NCBI RefSeq assembly: GCF_030125375.1
Contig: NZ_JASJUU010000003.1
Location: forward strand, 944,247-1,008,246
From: Pseudoalteromonas umbrosa
GTDB taxonomy: Bacteria; Pseudomonadota; Gammaproteobacteria; Enterobacterales; Alteromonadaceae
Length of the DNA: 64,000 nt
Reading direction: 5' to 3'
Each line of letters begins with the position of its first letter. Position 1 is the first letter of the stretch. This document shows, piece by piece, positions 27,009 to 36,010 of this stretch. A model generated the notes under the pieces. It was not told the DNA's origin and did not search any database. It worked only from the letters and a program-made list of their open reading frames with translations. Position numbers and translations under genes: made by a program.

Positions 27009-29597
27009 ATGAACACCCAATACCGTAAACGATTACCTGATTCTACCCTATGTTACTATGATACGCGCGAGGCCATCGAAGCGATAAAGCCCGGCGCATA
27101 TGATGGATTACCTTACACCTCTAAAGTCCTTGCAGAAAACTTAGTGCGCAGAGCTGAGCCTGAAAAGCTTAATGACTTTTTGACACAAATAATTGAAAGA
27201 CGCAGAGACCTGGACTTCCCATGGTTTCCAGCGCGCGTTGTGTGTCACGATATTCTTGGTCAAACAGCACTGGTTGATTTAGCTGGCCTTCGTGATGCCA
27301 TTGCAGAAAAAGGAGGCGATCCTGCCAAAGTTAATCCGGTTGTACCAACTCAGCTAATTGTTGACCACAGTCTGGCTGTAGAGCATGCAGGTTATGAGGA
27401 AAATGCGTTCGAGAAAAACCGAGCGATAGAAGACCGCCGTAACGATGACCGTTTCCACTTTATAAATTGGACAAAAACAGCGTTTAAAAATGTCGATGTG
27501 ATCCCACCGGGTAACGGTATTCTTCACCAGATCAATCTAGAAAAAATGTCACCAGTGGTTCAGGCGCGAGATGGGGTTGCATTTCCTGATACGTTAGTTG
27601 GCACTGACAGTCATACACCACATGTTGATGCACTGGGAGTGATTGCCATTGGTGTGGGTGGCTTAGAAGCGGAAAGTGTCATGCTTGGCCGTGCATCATA
27701 TATGCGACTGCCGGATATTGTGGGTGTTGAGCTGGTGGGTAAACGCCAGCCGGGTATCACTGCAACTGATATTGTTTTAGCCATTACTGAATTTTTACGT
27801 AATGAAAAAGTGGTCTCGACCTACTTAGAGTTTTTCGGTGAAGGCGCAAATGACTTAACCCTTGGCGACCGTGCGACGATTTCAAATATGACACCCGAAT
27901 ATGGCGCAACGGCTGCTATGTTCTACATAGATCAGAAAACCATTGATTACTTAAAGCTCACGGGCCGTGATGATGAGCAAGTCGAGTTAGTAGAGAAATA
28001 TGCCAAGCTGACTGGTTTGTGGGCTGATGCCATGACTGAAGCCAAGTATGAGCGTGTATTAAAGTTCGATTTATCCAGTGTAGGACGCAACTTAGCGGGT
28101 CCATCTAATCCGCATCGCCGTGTGGCAACGCAAGATTTGGCCAAACAAGGTATCGTGGCTGATTACGAAAAAACTGAAGATCAAATGCCGGATGGCGCGG
28201 TGATCATCGCTGCAATCACCAGCTGCACCAATACCAGTAATCCACGCAATGTGGTCGCAGCTGGGTTGCTGGCAAGAAACGCCAATAAACTTGGCCTGAA
28301 GCGCAAACCTTGGGTCAAAACATCATTTGCACCGGGCTCCAAAGCGGTGCGCTCTTATATGACTGAAGCAGACTTACTACCAGAGCTTGAAGCGCTTGGC
28401 TTTGGCATAGTGGCCTTTGCATGTACTACGTGTAACGGAATGAGTGGGGCACTTGACCCTAAAATTCAACAAGAAGTTATCGACAGAGACCTGTATGCAA
28501 CGGCTGTATTGTCAGGTAACCGAAACTTTGATGGTCGTATTCACCCATATGCAAAGCAAGCATTCTTAGCGTCACCGCCATTGGTGGTGGCTTACGCAAT
28601 TGCAGGTAGTGTGCGCTTTGACATTGAGCAAGATGTCCTTGGTCATGACCAAGCGGGCAACCCAGTAACACTAAAAGACATTTGGCCAAGCGATGAAGAG
28701 ATTGATGCGGTTATAGCAAAAAGTGTAAAACCACAGCAATTTAGAGAAGTATACGACCCGATGTTCAACCTCACGGTTGATTATGGTGAAGATAACGACC
28801 CATTGTATGAATGGCGCGAAATGAGCACCTATATCCGTCGCCCTCCATATTGGGAAGGTGCGCTTGCAGGCGAGCGTACGATGAAAGGCATGAGGCCGCT
28901 GGCAATTTTAGGTGACAATATCACTACCGATCACCTTTCACCTTCTAATGCAATTATGGCAAGCAGTGCCGCGGGTGAATACCTTGCCAAAATGGGCCTG
29001 CCTGAAGAGGACTTTAACTCTTATGCGACACACCGAGGAGATCACTTAACCGCGCAGCGTGCAACGTTTGCGAATCCGAAGCTATTGAATGAAATGGTGA
29101 AGGAAAATGGTGAAGTGAAACAAGGCTCTCTTGCACGTGTTGAGCCTGAAGGCCAAGTGACACGTATGTGGGAAGCAATCGAAGCATATATGGATAGAAA
29201 GCAGCCGCTTATTATTGTGGCAGGTGCGGACTATGGTCAGGGCTCCTCGCGAGATTGGGCGGCAAAAGGGGTGCGACTTGCGGGTGTTGAAGTGATTGTT
29301 GCTGAAGGGTTCGAACGGATTCACAGAACCAACTTGATTGGTATGGGTGTATTACCGCTCGAGTTTAAAGCTGGCACAACAAGATTGACACTTGAGTTAG
29401 ATGGCACAGAGACCTATGACGTTGTGGGTGAGCGTACACCGGGTACAACGTTGACGCTGGTGATTAATCGCCGAAATGGTGAATGTATCAAAGTGGATGT
29501 AACGTGCCGATTGGATACCGCAGAAGAGGTGTCTATTTATGAAGCGGGTGGCGTATTGCAGCGTTTTGCAAAAGATTTTTTAGAAGCCAACGCTTAA
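27009..29597 (+). CDS. acnD: Fe/S-dependent 2-methylisocitrate dehydratase
   Basis: 862 residues from ATG 27009, where AcnD proteins begin ('MNTQYRKRLPDS'); the frame is open 42 bases further up. It has aconitase-type cluster cysteines in 'SCTNTSNP' and 'CTTCNG' and the swivel-domain motif 'GADYGQGSSRDWAAKG'. With PrpF it converts methylcitrate to methylaconitate and on to methylisocitrate, replacing PrpD. The operon has no prpD, which agrees with AcnD rather than AcnA. Confidence 0.97.
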   Translation: MNTQYRKRLPDSTLCYYDTREAIEAIKPGAYDGLPYTSKVLAENLVRRAEPEKLNDFLTQIIERRRDLDFPWFPARVVCHDILGQTALVDLAGLRDAIAEKGGDPAKVNPVVPTQLIVDHSLAVEHAGYEENAFEKNRAIEDRRNDDRFHFINWTKTAFKNVDVIPPGNGILHQINLEKMSPVVQARDGVAFPDTLVGTDSHTPHVDALGVIAIGVGGLEAESVMLGRASYMRLPDIVGVELVGKRQPGITATDIVLAITEFLRNEKVVSTYLEFFGEGANDLTLGDRATISNMTPEYGATAAMFYIDQKTIDYLKLTGRDDEQVELVEKYAKLTGLWADAMTEAKYERVLKFDLSSVGRNLAGPSNPHRRVATQDLAKQGIVADYEKTEDQMPDGAVIIAAITSCTNTSNPRNVVAAGLLARNANKLGLKRKPWVKTSFAPGSKAVRSYMTEADLLPELEALGFGIVAFACTTCNGMSGALDPKIQQEVIDRDLYATAVLSGNRNFDGRIHPYAKQAFLASPPLVVAYAIAGSVRFDIEQDVLGHDQAGNPVTLKDIWPSDEEIDAVIAKSVKPQQFREVYDPMFNLTVDYGEDNDPLYEWREMSTYIRRPPYWEGALAGERTMKGMRPLAILGDNITTDHLSPSNAIMASSAAGEYLAKMGLPEEDFNSYATHRGDHLTAQRATFANPKLLNEMVKENGEVKQGSLARVEPEGQVTRMWEAIEAYMDRKQPLIIVAGADYGQGSSRDWAAKGVRLAGVEVIVAEGFERIHRTNLIGMGVLPLEFKAGTTRLTLELDGTETYDVVGERTPGTTLTLVINRRNGECIKVDVTCRLDTAEEVSIYEAGGVLQRFAKDFLEANA

Positions 29598-29610
29598 CCA
29601 ACATTATCAA

Positions 29611-29639
29611 AATAAACCCAAGCAATGCTTGGGTTTATT
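29611..29639 (+). other. Strong hairpin between acnD and prpF
   Basis: A 14-bp perfect stem, aataaacccaagca (29611-29624) with tgcttgggtttatt (29626-29639). It ends a few bases before the prpF RBS (AAGGA, from about 29645). It looks like a terminator but lacks a clean T run, so it may attenuate or stabilise rather than stop transcription. Confidence 0.6.
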
Positions 29640-29652
29640 GTTAGGAAGGATC

Positions 29653-30828
29653 ATGAGTTTTAAACCACAAATAAAAATACCTGCTACATATATGCGTGGC
29701 GGGACATCAAAAGGCGTATTTTTCAATTTAGAAGATTTACCTAAAGGCGCACAAGTTGCCGGTAAATTGCGGGATGATATTTTACTTCGCGTGATCGGCA
29801 GCCCAGATCCGTATGCTAAGCAAACTGATGGCATGGGGGGAGCGACTTCCAGCACCAGTAAAACGGTCATTTTGTCAAAGAGCACACAAGCCGACCATGA
29901 TGTTGACTACTTGTTTGGACAAGTGGCTATCGATAAGCCATTTATCGATTGGAGCGGTAATTGCGGTAACTTAACCGCGGCGGTTGGTGCTTTTGCCATC
30001 AGCAATGGTTTGGTTGACAATACTCGCATACCTGAAAATGGCATTGCAGTTGTCCGTATTTGGCAAGCAAATATCGGTAAAACCATCATCGCACATATTC
30101 CTATCACCAATGGTGAAGTGCAAGAAACTGGCGATTTTGAGTTAGATGGGGTGACGTTTCCGGCAGCTGAAGTGGTTGTTGAGTTCTTAGATCCAGCTGA
30201 TGCTGATGCCGATATGTTCCCAAGTGGCAATTTAGTGGATGTACTTGAAGTACCTGATGAAGGGGCTTTTGATGTCACTATGATAAATGCAGGGATCCCG
30301 ACTTTATTCTTTAAGGCTGACGATTTGGGTTTTAATGGCACTGAGTTGCAAGAGGCAATAAACGGTGATGAAAATACGTTGCAAAGGCTAGAGAAAATTC
30401 GCGCTTATGGTGCGTTAAAAATGGGTCTGATCAACGATTTGGAAGAAGCTAAGGTTCGTCAGCACACACCTAAAATAGCTTTTGTTAGTGGCCCTTGTGC
30501 ATACTCTGCATCCAGTGGTAAAGCCATTAGTGAGCAAGATATCGACCTAAATGTACGAGCTTTATCAATGGGCAAGCTCCATCATGCGATGATGGGTACA
30601 GCCGCGGTGGCCATCGCAACTGCGGCGGCAATTCCGGGGACTTTAGTTAATGAAGCTGCTGGTGGTGGACAGCGAAACCAAGTCACGTTTGGGCACCCGT
30701 CAGGTACCTTAAAAGTCGGCGCTGAAGCTGAGCAAAATGGACAACGCTGGCTGGCGAAAAAAGCCATCATGAGCAGAAGTGCACGTGTATTGATGGAAGG
30801 CGTTGTTCGCATCCCGTCACCCGAATAA
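29653..30828 (+). CDS. prpF: 2-methylaconitate cis-trans isomerase
   Basis: 391 residues from ATG 29653 with an AAGGATC RBS; the frame is open 24 bases upstream but 'MSFKPQIKIPATYMRGGTSK' is the family's N-terminus. 'RGGTSKGVFF' and 'DWSGNCGNLTAAVGAFA' are PrpF signatures. The enzyme is a DAP epimerase-like isomerase that supplies the AcnD product with the right geometry for hydration. Last gene of the prp operon. Confidence 0.97.
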   Translation: MSFKPQIKIPATYMRGGTSKGVFFNLEDLPKGAQVAGKLRDDILLRVIGSPDPYAKQTDGMGGATSSTSKTVILSKSTQADHDVDYLFGQVAIDKPFIDWSGNCGNLTAAVGAFAISNGLVDNTRIPENGIAVVRIWQANIGKTIIAHIPITNGEVQETGDFELDGVTFPAAEVVVEFLDPADADADMFPSGNLVDVLEVPDEGAFDVTMINAGIPTLFFKADDLGFNGTELQEAINGDENTLQRLEKIRAYGALKMGLINDLEEAKVRQHTPKIAFVSGPCAYSASSGKAISEQDIDLNVRALSMGKLHHAMMGTAAVAIATAAAIPGTLVNEAAGGGQRNQVTFGHPSGTLKVGAEAEQNGQRWLAKKAIMSRSARVLMEGVVRIPSPE

Positions 30829-30837
30829 AACGCAATA

Positions 30838-30859
30838 GGTTGAGGTGTTCACCTCAACC
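30838..30859 (+). other. Hairpin after prpF
   Basis: ggttgaggt (30838-30846) pairs with acctcaacc (30851-30859) around a 4-base loop, 9 bases after the prpF stop. No immediate T tract follows, so it may only partly terminate the operon before the LysE gene. Confidence 0.55.
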
Positions 30860-30935
30860 GTCCCTCGTCAGTTTTTCGACGAACTCAACACAAGAAAAAA
30901 CAAAACATAAAACAAAAGGAAAGTTTGGAGACCCC

Positions 30936-31550
30936 ATGCTAGAAGCCATTATTTCGCTCGCATTTACAACCTTTTTGTTACTTGGCTCACCTGGTCCTGC
31001 CCCATTGGCGCTCGCCGCTGTTGGGGCAAGCTCTGGGATTAGAGAAGGAGTGCCATTTTTACTGGGTATTTTGAGTGGCTTGCTGGTCGCTATTGTTGCG
31101 TCGGCAACAGGATTAGGAGCGTTACTGTTGAGCTTCCCGCAATTAACGCACCTATTGCAAGTCGCGGCTTTACTCTACTTACTTTACGTTGCATATAAAA
31201 TTGCTACCAATAAAAGTGCTTTATCTTCAACTGGAGATAAGTCCGTTGGTTTTATGGATGGGTTTATTTTAAATTTGTTTAATCCCAAAGCTTATGCTGC
31301 TTGTATCGCTATATTTGCTAATACAGCTTTGCCATTTGAATCTCAAGTGCAGGCCAGTGTGGTTGCGGCCAGTATACTGTTTGCGGTTGCTATCGTGGCA
31401 GATGCGCTATGGCTATATTTTGGCGGAGTGTTACATCGAGTTGTAAAAACTTCACAACAACTCAGATATTTAAGACTGTTTTTTGCAAGCCTTTTAGTTT
31501 TACTTTTGGGGTATGTCACTCTATCCTCAAACCTAATTCTAAGTTTCTAA
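30936..31550 (+). CDS. LysE family translocator
   Basis: 204 residues from ATG 30936 with TTGGAG 5 bases upstream; the frame is open to 30840 but that part is not LysE-like. It has 'LLGSPGPAPLALAAVGASSG' at about residues 14-33 and 'ILNLFNPKAYAACIAIFA' at about 111-128, with six hydrophobic helices. It should export an amino acid or derivative. It is only 13 bases upstream of the methyltransferase gene, so they share an mRNA and perhaps a substrate. Confidence 0.92.
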   Translation: MLEAIISLAFTTFLLLGSPGPAPLALAAVGASSGIREGVPFLLGILSGLLVAIVASATGLGALLLSFPQLTHLLQVAALLYLLYVAYKIATNKSALSSTGDKSVGFMDGFILNLFNPKAYAACIAIFANTALPFESQVQASVVAASILFAVAIVADALWLYFGGVLHRVVKTSQQLRYLRLFFASLLVLLLGYVTLSSNLILSF

Positions 31551-31563
31551 AAATAGGGAAGTT

Positions 31564-32859
31564 ATGGGGTTATCTAAATCACAGTTTGTCGATGTTGCGC
31601 AGGTTTTACTGAATGCTCCAAAAGGGGCTGTCGATAAAGTTGATATCAAAGCTATGGTGGATTATTTAGGCGCTGTTACTGGGATATTTACCAGTACAGA
31701 TATGAATTATTCTGATAAAACAGAAACCGCGTCAGGTGTTGCGATTTCTCCCGTGCAAGCGGCAAAATGTTTTGAAGAAACAGTGCGAACACAATTATTT
31801 GCTCAAGGCGTCGCACAAGCGATAAATGACTGCATTAGAGAAAATGACGCTCCCGTTAGAGTACTTTATGCAGGGACTGGACCCTATGCTACTTTGCTTA
31901 TACCTTTATTGGTGGTGAGTGATAACTTACCTGTTGAGGTTACCTTAATTGATATTCATCAAGAGAATATTGATGCGGTGCATAAGTTAATTAACCACTT
32001 TAATCTTGATCATTACCACATTCGTACGCATCATGCAGACGCGACGTTATGGCATCCCGAGTCGTCTCAAGAACATTTTGATATTATTATTTCAGAAACT
32101 ATGACGGCTTTGTTAAAACGCGAACCACAAGTATATATTTTCAAACATTTGGTTCAGTTTTTAGCGCCTGAAGGCGTGCTTATTCCGCAGCAGGTGAGCC
32201 TAAAAGCGTGGTTGACTCAAGGCGAGAATAAGGATGAGCGAGCTGAGTTACTTGGCGAGTTTTTCTGTTTAGATAAATCAACATCTTTGGCTTTAAGTCA
32301 GGAAGATTTAAGCTGTTTCTCATCTTGTCTAGCTATTCCTGATAAAGATTGGTCAGGTTATACAGTTAAGCTCACCACGGATATTCAAGTATATGGTGAT
32401 TTAGTATTAACTGAAGGTGATTGCAGCTTAAATATTGCGTTTAACTTTAGCCCTTATGATGTCGTACTGACGGCAAATGAGACTATTCAGTTTGATTATG
32501 TAGCACCAAGTAGCCCAGACTTTTCGATTCTGTTCCCAAAAGCACAGTGGCAGTACAGTGATTACGCATTACCGAAAAGTGACGACGTTGGCAGGCTAGG
32601 ATTGATGCAGCTGAAGCGCAGTTTTCAAAGAGCTTTTATGATAAAACGAGGAGAGCGGTTTGAGGTGCTTGATGCAGAGTGGCACGCAGAGTTAGTGATC
32701 TATGACATGCTTGCATTAAACTGTGCCGAGGTAACAGCAAAAATGTTTGAATTAGAGAGCTTCGCTGATTTTGAGTCATGGGTTGAGACAAGCACCGGCG
32801 CCTTGTCACATACGAAAGTAGAAGCTATCAATGATGCTTTTCGTCGTCGCATATACTAA
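31564..32859 (+). CDS. PRMT-like class I SAM-dependent methyltransferase
   Basis: A 431-residue protein with a Rossmann SAM site ('VLYAGTGPYATLL', GxGP at 104-107; 'VTLIDIHQENID' near 126). After strand 4 it reads 'IISETMTALLKREPQV', with Glu178 and Glu187 nine residues apart. This is the spacing of the 'double-E' guanidinium-binding loop of protein arginine methyltransferases, followed by 'FLAPEGVLIPQQVSL' as in PRMTs ('L.PgG...P'). The C-terminal ~220 residues would be the dimer/barrel part. The substrate is likely a guanidine-containing or other cationic group. No PRMT THW loop was recognised. Operon with the LysE exporter. Confidence 0.7.
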   Translation: MGLSKSQFVDVAQVLLNAPKGAVDKVDIKAMVDYLGAVTGIFTSTDMNYSDKTETASGVAISPVQAAKCFEETVRTQLFAQGVAQAINDCIRENDAPVRVLYAGTGPYATLLIPLLVVSDNLPVEVTLIDIHQENIDAVHKLINHFNLDHYHIRTHHADATLWHPESSQEHFDIIISETMTALLKREPQVYIFKHLVQFLAPEGVLIPQQVSLKAWLTQGENKDERAELLGEFFCLDKSTSLALSQEDLSCFSSCLAIPDKDWSGYTVKLTTDIQVYGDLVLTEGDCSLNIAFNFSPYDVVLTANETIQFDYVAPSSPDFSILFPKAQWQYSDYALPKSDDVGRLGLMQLKRSFQRAFMIKRGERFEVLDAEWHAELVIYDMLALNCAEVTAKMFELESFADFESWVETSTGALSHTKVEAINDAFRRRIY

Positions 32860-32866
32860 TCGACGG

Positions 32867-33652
32867 TTAAAACTGAGCTTGCATAGACATCTCTAAAGAT
32901 TGCTCATCATCACTTTGCTCTTGATATCTAGCTTTGACAAAAAAGCTGTGATTAACAAAATACTTGCCTTCGACGAGTAGATGCGACTCATTGCTGCCCA
33001 GACCAAGGGCGAAGTGTTGGTTAAAATAGTAATTCGCAATGAAATTGTTGTGGTTTTTGCTGCTTGTGTTTTCGTGGGTTAAATCAAGTGTGAAGTATTG
33101 CTGCTCTCCTAGGCGTCGAAAGTAGCGCACTTCTACCTGCCAGTTGTCCAATTCATCATCACTGACTAGTGTGGTACCCACATAAGCATTTTCATCGATA
33201 TCTATATTGAGCTGGCCTTGCAGCCAAATAATATCGTCTGCGCCCGCCTGTTGCTGATGTTTGGCGCTCACTTTCAAATTATCAAAAAATAAATAGCCAA
33301 ATCCGATAGTGTAGTTGTCGTCGGTCTCTCCTAAGTCAACAATACTTGCTGTTGCAAACCAATTTGAAATAAACAGCTCACCTTCCAAACCTGTAAATGC
33401 AGATTGTTCATCATTGGTATACGTTGCCAGCAGATTGGTGTCTGTATCTAGATAACCGAAGTCATCCCACACCCAAAAGTTGGCTTGAGGCGCAAAGTAA
33501 TAGTGGCTACTCAGCTGCAAGGTATGCGTGTTCGCATCCTCTAGTTTGGTATAAGTGGCTTGATTGAACCAAGTCTTTTCTGTTTGTGCATAGCTGTAAG
33601 TAGTGATCAAACTCACTAAAAAAAAGATTATTATTTTCAATGACTTTCCCAT
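32867..33652 (-). CDS. Putative outer-membrane beta-barrel protein
   Basis: 261 residues, signal peptide about 1-22 ('...VSLITTYSYAQ'). The mature part alternates aromatic and charged residues in about twelve strands ('HTLQLSSHYYFAPQANFWVWD', given in short: residues 42-63) and ends 'SLEMSMQAQF', a C-terminal Phe typical of a barrel. It resembles small putative porins of Alteromonadales. No ligand can be inferred. It converges on the methyltransferase gene with a 7-base gap. Confidence 0.65.
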   Translation of the reverse strand: MGKSLKIIIFFLVSLITTYSYAQTEKTWFNQATYTKLEDANTHTLQLSSHYYFAPQANFWVWDDFGYLDTDTNLLATYTNDEQSAFTGLEGELFISNWFATASIVDLGETDDNYTIGFGYLFFDNLKVSAKHQQQAGADDIIWLQGQLNIDIDENAYVGTTLVSDDELDNWQVEVRYFRRLGEQQYFTLDLTHENTSSKNHNNFIANYYFNQHFALGLGSNESHLLVEGKYFVNHSFFVKARYQEQSDDEQSLEMSMQAQF

Positions 33653-33802
33653 TTTTTTAGGCTTACTCGGAGCAAAGGTTTTAATGAGCGCGTTTTTTTA
33701 AGCATAGTATATTTATTAAAATGTGCGCGATAGCTTAAATTGAACTATTGTAAAAAAGGGCATTGTTTACTTATTTTTTACTTTCTAAAAGCGGCATTTG
33801 CA

Positions 33803-34183
33803 ATGAGTGAATTCCATGGTATTTCAGTTGGTACAGAGCGTCGGGACTTCGGCTTATTACTGAGCTTTAAAGCCGTTGGCAGGCTCACTCACCAAGACTA
33901 TGTGGTTGTCTTACCCATAGTTGATCAAGTGGTCATGCACAGTATGAATGAAGATATTTGTGTGTTAATTGATCTAACTGAGTTACAAGGGTGGGAAGTA
34001 AGTGAAGCATGGACTGATATTCGACTTGCTTGCAAATACAGTGATCAATTTACACGTACTGCCGTAATTGGCTGCAATCGGTGGCAGAGAATTATGTCCA
34101 TCATTGGTGGCTGGGTACTAGGCGGGCAAACACGTTATTTTTCTGAACCTCATTCTGCACAGCATTGGCTCAATCATATGTGA
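33803..34183 (+). CDS. STAS/SpoIIAA-like domain protein
   Basis: 126 residues from ATG 33803; an earlier ATG at 33740 would add a hydrophobic 21-residue stretch not expected in the family. The single domain fits the SpoIIAA-like family (PF11964): 'GLLLSFKAVGRLTHQDYVVVLP', given in part, then 'ICVLIDLTELQGWE' and 'TAVIGCNRWQRIMS'. Such proteins are small, soluble and of unclear function, often stress or membrane associated. No partner gene is visible nearby. Confidence 0.82.
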   Translation: MSEFHGISVGTERRDFGLLLSFKAVGRLTHQDYVVVLPIVDQVVMHSMNEDICVLIDLTELQGWEVSEAWTDIRLACKYSDQFTRTAVIGCNRWQRIMSIIGGWVLGGQTRYFSEPHSAQHWLNHM

Positions 34184-34269
34184 TGATCTAGGGCAATGTT
34201 GTTACCACTTGATTTGCATTCTCTTATTCGTTAAAACTCTTTTATTTACGGATCAAGTTTGGAATACAT

Positions 34270-34968
34270 ATGGCGTGCGTATTGATCACTGGGGCAAATA
34301 GAGGCATTGGGCTTGCTCTTGCAAAATTATATCTAGATTCTGGCTGGCATGTTCTGGCAACCGTTAGAGACATAAATTCAAGCCAGGCCTTACGTGATTT
34401 GGCCGGGGGGAGCGCATCAGGTGTGCTTGATATATACCCATTAGATGTTACTAACTATATTCAGCTTGACGACCTAGCTAAGCAACTGAGTGTGCTGGCG
34501 ATTGATGTTGTGATCAATAATGCTGGATTATATGGACCAAAGGGGTATGGTTTTGGGCACTGTGATGTCGAGGCTTGGCGCAGGGTAATGGAAGTTAACG
34601 CCATTGCGCCTGCCAAGTTAGCTGAGGCGTTTTATCCAAACCTGTTAAGAGGGCAATGTAAAACTTTTGCTGCCTTATCTTCACGAGTTGGCAGCCATAC
34701 TGAAAATACTAAAGGCGGTGGATATATTTATCGAAGCTCTAAAGCTGCGCTGAATTCTGTAGTAAAAAGCTTGTCTAATGACTTATTACCACAAGGCATT
34801 AAAACGGTTGCCTTACATCCAGGTTGGGTAAAGACACAGATGGGTGGCCCGAATGCTTTGATCACGCCACAAGAGTCGGCATTGGGGCTAAAACGTGTGT
34901 TAGATGAGTTACAAGAGGAGCAAAGCGGTAGCTTCTTGAGCTTTGATGGTAGTGTCATACCTTGGTGA
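34270..34968 (+). CDS. Short-chain dehydrogenase/reductase (SDR)
   Basis: A 232-residue Rossmann-fold oxidoreductase. The cofactor loop 'TGANRGIG' is at about residues 7-14, the 'NNAG' motif at about 87-90, the catalytic Ser in 'ALSSRVGS', and 'YIYRSSKAALN' gives the Tyr-x3-Lys pair. 'GWVKTQMGG' follows, as in carbonyl reductase/CsgA-like SDRs. It probably reduces a small carbonyl compound with NADPH. Single gene; substrate unknown. Confidence 0.93.
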   Translation: MACVLITGANRGIGLALAKLYLDSGWHVLATVRDINSSQALRDLAGGSASGVLDIYPLDVTNYIQLDDLAKQLSVLAIDVVINNAGLYGPKGYGFGHCDVEAWRRVMEVNAIAPAKLAEAFYPNLLRGQCKTFAALSSRVGSHTENTKGGGYIYRSSKAALNSVVKSLSNDLLPQGIKTVALHPGWVKTQMGGPNALITPQESALGLKRVLDELQEEQSGSFLSFDGSVIPW

Positions 34969-35115
34969 TTTAACATCTTTAAAGTGCATGCTATATGCTT
35001 TTGAAGTGGTTTTATAAGACGGATAACCAATGTATTGCTGATACAGATCAATAACCATTTATGTGTATCAGTAACAATGAAGTTAAGCCAATAAATATCT
35101 CAGAAGGATCCATTT

Positions 35116-35367
35116 ATGAGCATAGAAAAACACGACTTATTGCACGAATTTCCTGATCACCACCACACTATCCGCCATTTAAAAATGAATGACAACCACT
35201 TTGCAAAACTGTTCAATAAATATAATGAGCTAGACAAAGAAGTGCGTCGAATTGAAGAGGGTGTTGAAAACACCACTGACGATTACTTGGACACGAAAAA
35301 AATGGAGCGTGTTCAGCTTAAAGATGAATTATTTGGTTTGATAAAAAAGACAGAAGCGACAATTTAA
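35116..35367 (+). CDS. YdcH family protein (DUF465)
   Basis: 83 residues, mostly helical. It contains the family's 'LLHEFPDHHHTIRHLKMNDNHFAKL' region, given in part (residues 8-32), and a conserved 'YNELDKEVRRIEEG'. A clear AAGGATC RBS sits 8 bases from the ATG. DUF465 proteins are small, conserved in gammaproteobacteria and of unknown role. A perfect bidirectional terminator follows. Confidence 0.93.
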   Translation: MSIEKHDLLHEFPDHHHTIRHLKMNDNHFAKLFNKYNELDKEVRRIEEGVENTTDDYLDTKKMERVQLKDELFGLIKKTEATI

Positions 35368-35391
35368 CTTGTATGCTTTTGACCTAATTTA

Positions 35392-35418
35392 AAATAGGAG
35401 GTCAGTGACCTCCTATTT
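35392..35418. terminator. Bidirectional terminator between ydcH-like gene and secreted protein gene
   Basis: aaataggaggtca (35392-35404) pairs perfectly with tgacctcctattt (35406-35418), leaving A/T runs on both flanks; it serves the two convergent genes. Confidence 0.85.
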
Positions 35419-35475
35419 ATACATGTTACTTTGCAACTATATACAACGCTGTTTAGCTTATGATGCCAAACCTGA

Positions 35476-35880
35476 TTATTGGCATTTTATTGTTGCATAA
35501 AGCTGATAACATTGGTTTTTACTGCCTGTGCTCTTGTATACCCAAGACTTTCCATACCAGTCGTAATTTGCATATGAAGACTCATCTTCACCACATGTGA
35601 TTGTGCTGCCACTGACTTCTTGGTTGTGACCACGCTCTTCACAGAACTGGTTACCATTTGTTGAACCTACAAAAAACGGCTGAAGGCGACCATTTACCCA
35701 AACACGAGGGCTGTAATATGTTACGACGCTTGAAGCAAATACCCCTTGATTGGCTGCGATAGTGACTTCTGCTTTTTCAAATGCAACATTACTATTTTCC
35801 ATTGTTTCTAGTTCAATTGCATTGGCCGCTGCAACACCAGACAGACTTGTAAATAAAGCTGCGATTACTAACTTTTTCAT
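35476..35880 (-). CDS. Small secreted protein of unknown function
   Basis: 134 residues with a clear signal peptide (about 1-20, '...GVAAANA'). The mature protein has five Cys ('NQFCEERGHN', 'STITCGEDE', 'KNQCYQLYATIKCQ') and an aromatic-rich middle ('VWVNGRLQPFF'). It ends almost at the last Cys, which suggests a small disulfide-bonded secreted domain. AAGGAA precedes the ATG. I do not recognise the family. Confidence 0.75.
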   Translation of the reverse strand: MKKLVIAALFTSLSGVAAANAIELETMENSNVAFEKAEVTIAANQGVFASSVVTYYSPRVWVNGRLQPFFVGSTNGNQFCEERGHNQEVSGSTITCGEDESSYANYDWYGKSWVYKSTGSKNQCYQLYATIKCQ

Positions 35881-36010
35881 TTTATTTTCCTTATTTGAGT
35901 TTAATTGCCTGTCTCATTAAACGGTTCAAATATTGAAATAAGATGTGCTTTTTGTTTAATTTTTGATCTTTTTGTGTGTCTGTTACAATAGTTTTTGGTA
36001 AAGCCTGTTA

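Noticed and set aside
27009..29597. Naming the aconitase-like gene acnA
   Set aside because: It lies between prpC and prpF, no prpD is present, and its N-terminus fits AcnD.
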